Source of the DNA: HGM04593 sp045647745
GTDB lineage: Bacteria; Bacteroidota; Bacteroidia; Bacteroidales; Bacteroidaceae
Assembly: GCA_045647745.1 (NCBI GenBank)
Contig: JAZRMQ010000035.1
Span: forward strand, 21,039-85,038
Reading direction: 5' to 3'
Length of the DNA: 64,000 bases
The position numbers and the translations under genes were made by a program. Positions 60,520 to 64,000 of the stretch are shown here, piece by piece. A model generated the notes under the pieces. It searched no databases and was not told where the DNA came from. It saw nothing but the letters and a program-made list of their open reading frames with translations. Within the stretch, counting starts at the first letter, position 1; every line of letters begins with the position of its first letter.

Positions 60520-62859
60520 ATGAGAAAATATATTTTAAGCATATTACTATTCGTTGCAATCTCTTGCCACACTATCGTTATGGCGCAAAAGGGTGATTTT
60601 GTGAGTTATGTCAACCCTTTGATTGGCACTCAATCATCGTTTGAACTATCAGCCGGGAACACCTATCCGGCAACGGCAATGCCTTGGGGTATGAATTTCT
60701 GGACTCCGCGCACTGCAAAGATGGGCGATGGGTGGCAATATACCTACACTGCGAACAAGATATACGGTTTTGAGCAGACGCACCAGCCGAGCCCGTGGAT
60801 TAACGATTATGGCGAATTTTCGCTGATGCCAATGAGTGGCTACCCCGAGAGTGACGAGCAGAAGAGAGCGAGCTGGTTCTCGCACAAAGGCGAGGTGTCA
60901 ATGCCTCACTATTATAAGGTGTATCTTGCCGACTATGACATTGTAACCGAACTTACCCCAACTGAGCGCGCAGCAATGTTCCGTTTCACATTTCCGCAAG
61001 GAGACTCTTATATAGCTGTAGATGCGCACCACAATGGTTCGCATATAGAAATTATCCCCGAGGAAAATAAAATCATTGGCTACACAACACGCAACAGCGG
61101 GGGAGTGCCGGCGAATTTTCGCAACTATTTTGTTGTGCTCTTTGACAAGCCATTTGAGTACACCGCTACATTTTCGGACGATGGTTCAACAAGCCCCACA
61201 TTGCTAACGACCAACAAAATGCAGCAAACGGCACACCACACGGGTGCAATAATAGGTTTTAAGACAAAAAGAGGTGAGGTGGTGCACGCGCGTGTTGCAT
61301 CGTCATTCATCAGCGCCGAACAGGCCGAGGTAAATCTGCGCGAGCTTGGCAATAACAATTTCGACACTCTTGTTGCTGCCGGACGCGAAAGATGGAATAG
61401 CGTGCTTGGGCGCATAGAGGTTGAGAGTGAGAATATTGACCATAAAAGGGTTTTCTACTCTTGCCTGTATCGTTCTTTGCTGTTTCCACGCAAATTTTAC
61501 GAGATAACCAACGAAGGCAAAACAATACATTACAGCCCATATAACGGAAAAATCGAGCCCGGATATATGTACACCGACACGGGCTTTTGGGACACGTTCC
61601 GTTGCCTGTTTCCACTGCTGAACCTTGTCTATCCTTCGGTCAACAAAGAGATACAGGCAGGATTGCTGAACACCTACCGCGAAAGTGGTTTTTTCCCCGA
61701 GTGGGCCAGCCCGGGACACCGCGACTGTATGGTGGGTAACAACTCGGCTTCGGTGCTTGCCGACGCATTTGTCAAAGGCATAGCAATAGATGACACCGCG
61801 CTACTTTACGAAGGCTTGCAGCACGGCACATACAATGTTCACACAACGGTGGCATCAACCGGCAGATTGGGACACGAACATTATAATCGTTTAGGGTACG
61901 TTCCTTGCGATATTGGCATAAACGAAAATGCTGCGCGCACACTGGAATATGCTTACGACGATTGGGCTATTCTGCAGGTAGCAAAAGCCCTTCAACGCCC
62001 ACAAAGCGAGATTTCCGAACTTGAGCAGCGAGCTTTCAATTATCGCAATCTGTTTAATAAAGAGCACAATTTAATGTGTGGCCGCAAGAGTAACGGTTGC
62101 TTTGAAGATAATTTTTCGCCGTTAAAGTGGGGTGGTAACTTTACCGAGGGTAACAGCTGGCACTACACTTGGTCGGTATTCCACGATATACAAGGACTCA
62201 TAGATCTTATGGGTGGTAAAAAACTCTTTGTACAGATGCTAGACTCGGTGTTTTCAACGCCGCCACACTACGATGACAGCTACTATGGCTTTCCCATTCA
62301 CGAGATACGAGAAATGACTGTTATAAATATGGGCAACTATGCCCACGGTAACCAGCCGGCACAACACATAGTATATCTTTATAACTACGCAGGGGAGCCG
62401 TGGAAGGCTCAAAGCCGTGTACGTGAGGTGATGGAGAGAATGTACACCCCGACGCCTGACGGCTATTGTGGCGATGAGGACAACGGACAAACATCGGCGT
62501 GGTATGTATTTTCGGCATTAGGCTTTTACCCTGTGTGCCCGGCAAGCGACGAATATGTGCTTGGCTCGCCACTCTTTGACCGTGCAACGGTGCATCTTGA
62601 GAATGGCAAGCGCTTTGTGATTGAGGCAAGAGAGAACAGCGACGAGAATGTCTATATTTCAAATATCAAGCTCAACGGCAAAGCACACAATCACAATTTT
62701 ATAACCCACGAAACATTGACCGATGGCGCAAAAATTAAAATGCAGATGAGGAGCACCCCTAACCTCCTGCGCGGAACAAGACCCAAAGATGCGCCTTATT
62801 CGTTCTCAAAGGAATTGCAAGAGCAAAATAAAGAGAAAGAATTTGATGCCAACAAATGA
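60520..62859 (+). CDS. GH92 family alpha-mannosidase
   Basis: A 779-residue secreted glycoside hydrolase. I start at the ATG 60520 (MRKYILSILLFVAISC); a TTG two codons earlier is ignored. The first 35 residues include a signal (ending MAQ or a lipidation site at C16), then VSYVNPLIGT, the hallmark start of GH92. The N-terminal beta-sandwich has SAGNTYPATAMPWGMNFWTP; the catalytic (alpha/alpha) barrel has FWDTFRCLFPLL, EGNSWHYTWSVFHD (general acid Glu region) and GNQPAQHIVYLYNYAG, then GDEDNGQTSAWYVFSALGFYP. GH92 enzymes are Ca-dependent exo-mannosidases for N-glycans and yeast mannan. No SusC/SusD pair is adjacent. Confidence 0.92.
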   Translation: MRKYILSILLFVAISCHTIVMAQKGDFVSYVNPLIGTQSSFELSAGNTYPATAMPWGMNFWTPRTAKMGDGWQYTYTANKIYGFEQTHQPSPWINDYGEFSLMPMSGYPESDEQKRASWFSHKGEVSMPHYYKVYLADYDIVTELTPTERAAMFRFTFPQGDSYIAVDAHHNGSHIEIIPEENKIIGYTTRNSGGVPANFRNYFVVLFDKPFEYTATFSDDGSTSPTLLTTNKMQQTAHHTGAIIGFKTKRGEVVHARVASSFISAEQAEVNLRELGNNNFDTLVAAGRERWNSVLGRIEVESENIDHKRVFYSCLYRSLLFPRKFYEITNEGKTIHYSPYNGKIEPGYMYTDTGFWDTFRCLFPLLNLVYPSVNKEIQAGLLNTYRESGFFPEWASPGHRDCMVGNNSASVLADAFVKGIAIDDTALLYEGLQHGTYNVHTTVASTGRLGHEHYNRLGYVPCDIGINENAARTLEYAYDDWAILQVAKALQRPQSEISELEQRAFNYRNLFNKEHNLMCGRKSNGCFEDNFSPLKWGGNFTEGNSWHYTWSVFHDIQGLIDLMGGKKLFVQMLDSVFSTPPHYDDSYYGFPIHEIREMTVINMGNYAHGNQPAQHIVYLYNYAGEPWKAQSRVREVMERMYTPTPDGYCGDEDNGQTSAWYVFSALGFYPVCPASDEYVLGSPLFDRATVHLENGKRFVIEARENSDENVYISNIKLNGKAHNHNFITHETLTDGAKIKMQMRSTPNLLRGTRPKDAPYSFSKELQEQNKEKEFDANK

Positions 62860-62906
62860 GCTATCACACTCTTTAAGCGCAAACATCAATATTTTAACCC
62901 AATTAT

Positions 62907-62936
62907 TTTGCTATTGGATAAATTGTATTAAATTTG
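62907..62936 (+). promoter_or_regulatory. Promoter of galE
   Basis: TTTG at 62907-62910 and TAAATTTG at 62929-62936, spaced 18 bases. The predicted start is near 62943, about 84 bases before the ATG. Confidence 0.7.
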
Positions 62937-62950
62937 CAGAAATTGCGTGC

Positions 62951-62975
62951 ACGCTGAAGGCTGTCAGCGTTTTTT
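62951..62975 (+). terminator. Terminator-like hairpin in the galE leader
   Basis: ACGCTGA/TCAGCGT (62951-62957/62964-62970), loop AGGCTG, followed at once by six T (62970-62975). It starts about eight bases after the predicted galE transcription start. It could end GH92 transcripts, attenuate galE, or both. Confidence 0.55.
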
Positions 62976-63026
62976 GCAGATGTTTTTTGATAGAAATTTT
63001 TATAACTTTTTAAACAAATAAAAAAA

Positions 63027-64000
63027 ATGAAAATCCTATTAACCGGTGGTGCAGGTTTCATTGGAAGCCACACCTTGATTGAGCTTACCGAGGCCGGTCA
63101 CGAGGCTGTAGTAGTTGACAATCTTCACAACTCTTCTCCAATTTCATTGAAGCGCGTTGCCAAAATCATTGGCAAGGATGTTCCTTTCTACAAGGTAGAT
63201 ATTCGCGACCGCGAGGGTTTGCAAAAGGTGTTCGACGAGCACAAGTTCGATGCTTGTATTCACTTTGCAGGTTTGAAGGCTGTGGGCGAGAGCTGCGCAA
63301 AGCCTCTTGAGTACTATGAGAACAATATGAATGGTACGTTCGTTCTTGTTGACGTTATGCGCAAGAATGGTTGCAAGAATATGATTTTCTCATCAAGTGC
63401 AACTGTTTATGGCGACCCGGCTATCATCCCCATCACCGAGGAGTGCCCAAAAGGTCACTGCACCAACCCTTACGGACAGACAAAGTCTATGCTTGAGGAG
63501 GTTTTGATGGATATTCAAAAGGCCGACAACGAGTGGAATATTGTTTTGCTTCGTTATTTCAACCCAATCGGCGCTCACAAGAGCGGTACTATTGGCGAGA
63601 ACCCCAATGGTATTCCTAACAACTTGATGCCTTACATCACACAGACTGCTGTTGGTAAGCGTGCCGAGCTTGGCGTGTTTGGCGACGACTATGACACACA
63701 CGATGGCACCGGTGTACGCGACTACATTCACGTAGTTGACCTTGCACGTGCACACGTTGCAGCATTGAAGGCTATTGTAGCAAACAAGGGTATTGCAATC
63801 TACAACATTGGTACAGGCCACGGTTACTCTGTGCTCGACGTTGTTAAGGCATTCGAGAAGGCTAACGGTGTTCCCGTTCCTTATGCTATCAAGCCACGCC
63901 GTCCGGGTGATATTGCAACCTGCTACTGCAACCCTGCAAAGGCTGAGGCTGAGCTTGGTTGGAAGGCTGAATTCGGCATTGAGGAGATGTGCCGCGACAG
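63027..64000 (+). CDS. galE: UDP-glucose 4-epimerase GalE (partial, runs off window)
   Basis: The frame is open from ATG 63027 to the right edge (324 codons; complete family members have about 340, so some 20 residues are missing). It is a short-chain dehydrogenase/reductase that interconverts UDP-glucose and UDP-galactose. The NAD motif is TGGAGFIGSHT at the N-terminus; the catalytic Ser/Tyr/Lys lie in FSSSATVYGD and NPYGQTKSMLEE; the sugar-nucleotide part includes LRYFNPIGAHKSGTIGE, GTGVRDYIHVVDLA and YNIGTGHGYSVLDVV. Codon use is biased to preferred codons, consistent with strong expression. Its leader carries a terminator-like hairpin. Confidence 0.95.
   Translation, partial: MKILLTGGAGFIGSHTLIELTEAGHEAVVVDNLHNSSPISLKRVAKIIGKDVPFYKVDIRDREGLQKVFDEHKFDACIHFAGLKAVGESCAKPLEYYENNMNGTFVLVDVMRKNGCKNMIFSSSATVYGDPAIIPITEECPKGHCTNPYGQTKSMLEEVLMDIQKADNEWNIVLLRYFNPIGAHKSGTIGENPNGIPNNLMPYITQTAVGKRAELGVFGDDYDTHDGTGVRDYIHVVDLARAHVAALKAIVANKGIAIYNIGTGHGYSVLDVVKAFEKANGVPVPYAIKPRRPGDIATCYCNPAKAEAELGWKAEFGIEEMCRD

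Overview
The window reads as a chromosomal segment of a Bacteroidales bacterium (phylum Bacteroidota). Direct signs are the TTTG...TAnnTTTG promoter layout in front of many genes, few Shine-Dalgarno sites, and family content typical of the order: BatD/BatE, an HU-CCDC81/SPOR protein, DUF4301, DUF4136, DUF4369, NlpE-like and S41 lipoproteins, a GH92 mannosidase, a long Ala/Glu-tailed ribosomal protein S16, and a giant coiled-coil/leucine-rich-repeat lipoprotein. I cannot fix the family or genus. I see no phage, insertion sequence, CRISPR array or conjugation gene.

Layout. 1-1700: end of a Bat (aerotolerance) operon plus a PAP2 phosphatase. 1.9-8.7 kb: a TetR-controlled efflux operon (TetR, TolC, HlyD, two ABC ATPases, two ABC-2 permeases), equivalent to E. 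coli CecR-YbhGFSR with the fused YbhF ATPase split into two genes. 8.7-10.2 kb: an FHA/zinc-ribbon protein and an HU-CCDC81/SPOR protein. 10.4-15.1 kb: a 1500-residue surface lipoprotein behind a GC-rich, apparently structured 5' leader. 15.4-17.6 kb: a U32 family protein and a structured intergenic region that may hold a small RNA. 17.6-28.1 kb: a four-gene DNA repair operon (sbcD, sbcC, AddA-like, AddB-like). 28.2-34.8 kb: panB, a small lipoprotein, prs with a ThiE-like gene, a Dps-like ferritin, and an agmatine-to-putrescine operon (aguA, aguB, DUF2148). 35.0-44 kb: an M16 peptidase, a PLD-family protein, a YhhQ/radical-SAM pair (queuosine precursor salvage by inference), tRNA-Arg(ACG), a patatin/beta-barrel protein and a CBM9-like protein. 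44-53.4 kb: an SLC13 transporter with a LysR regulator, DUF1573, a long RSH (p)ppGpp synthetase, DUF4301, YbaK, threonine aldolase and an orphan. 53.4-59.6 kb: a second M16 peptidase and a cluster of envelope proteins, including an S41 family lipoprotein without catalytic residues. 59.8-64 kb: rpsP, GH92 and the start of galE.

Most of the window is core metabolism, repair and envelope biology. The most unusual observations are at RNA level: a tRNA-Arg in which the near-universal G19-C56 elbow pair is replaced by A19-U56; a leader with crossing (pseudoknot-type) helices ahead of the giant lipoprotein; a compact multi-hairpin region after the U32 gene; and a terminator-like hairpin just downstream of the galE promoter. 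At protein level the notable points are the pseudo-peptidase, a synthetase-only RSH, and a radical SAM protein with CX4CX2C spacing behind the tRNA-Arg terminator. All assignments come from reading the sequence; no database search was run.
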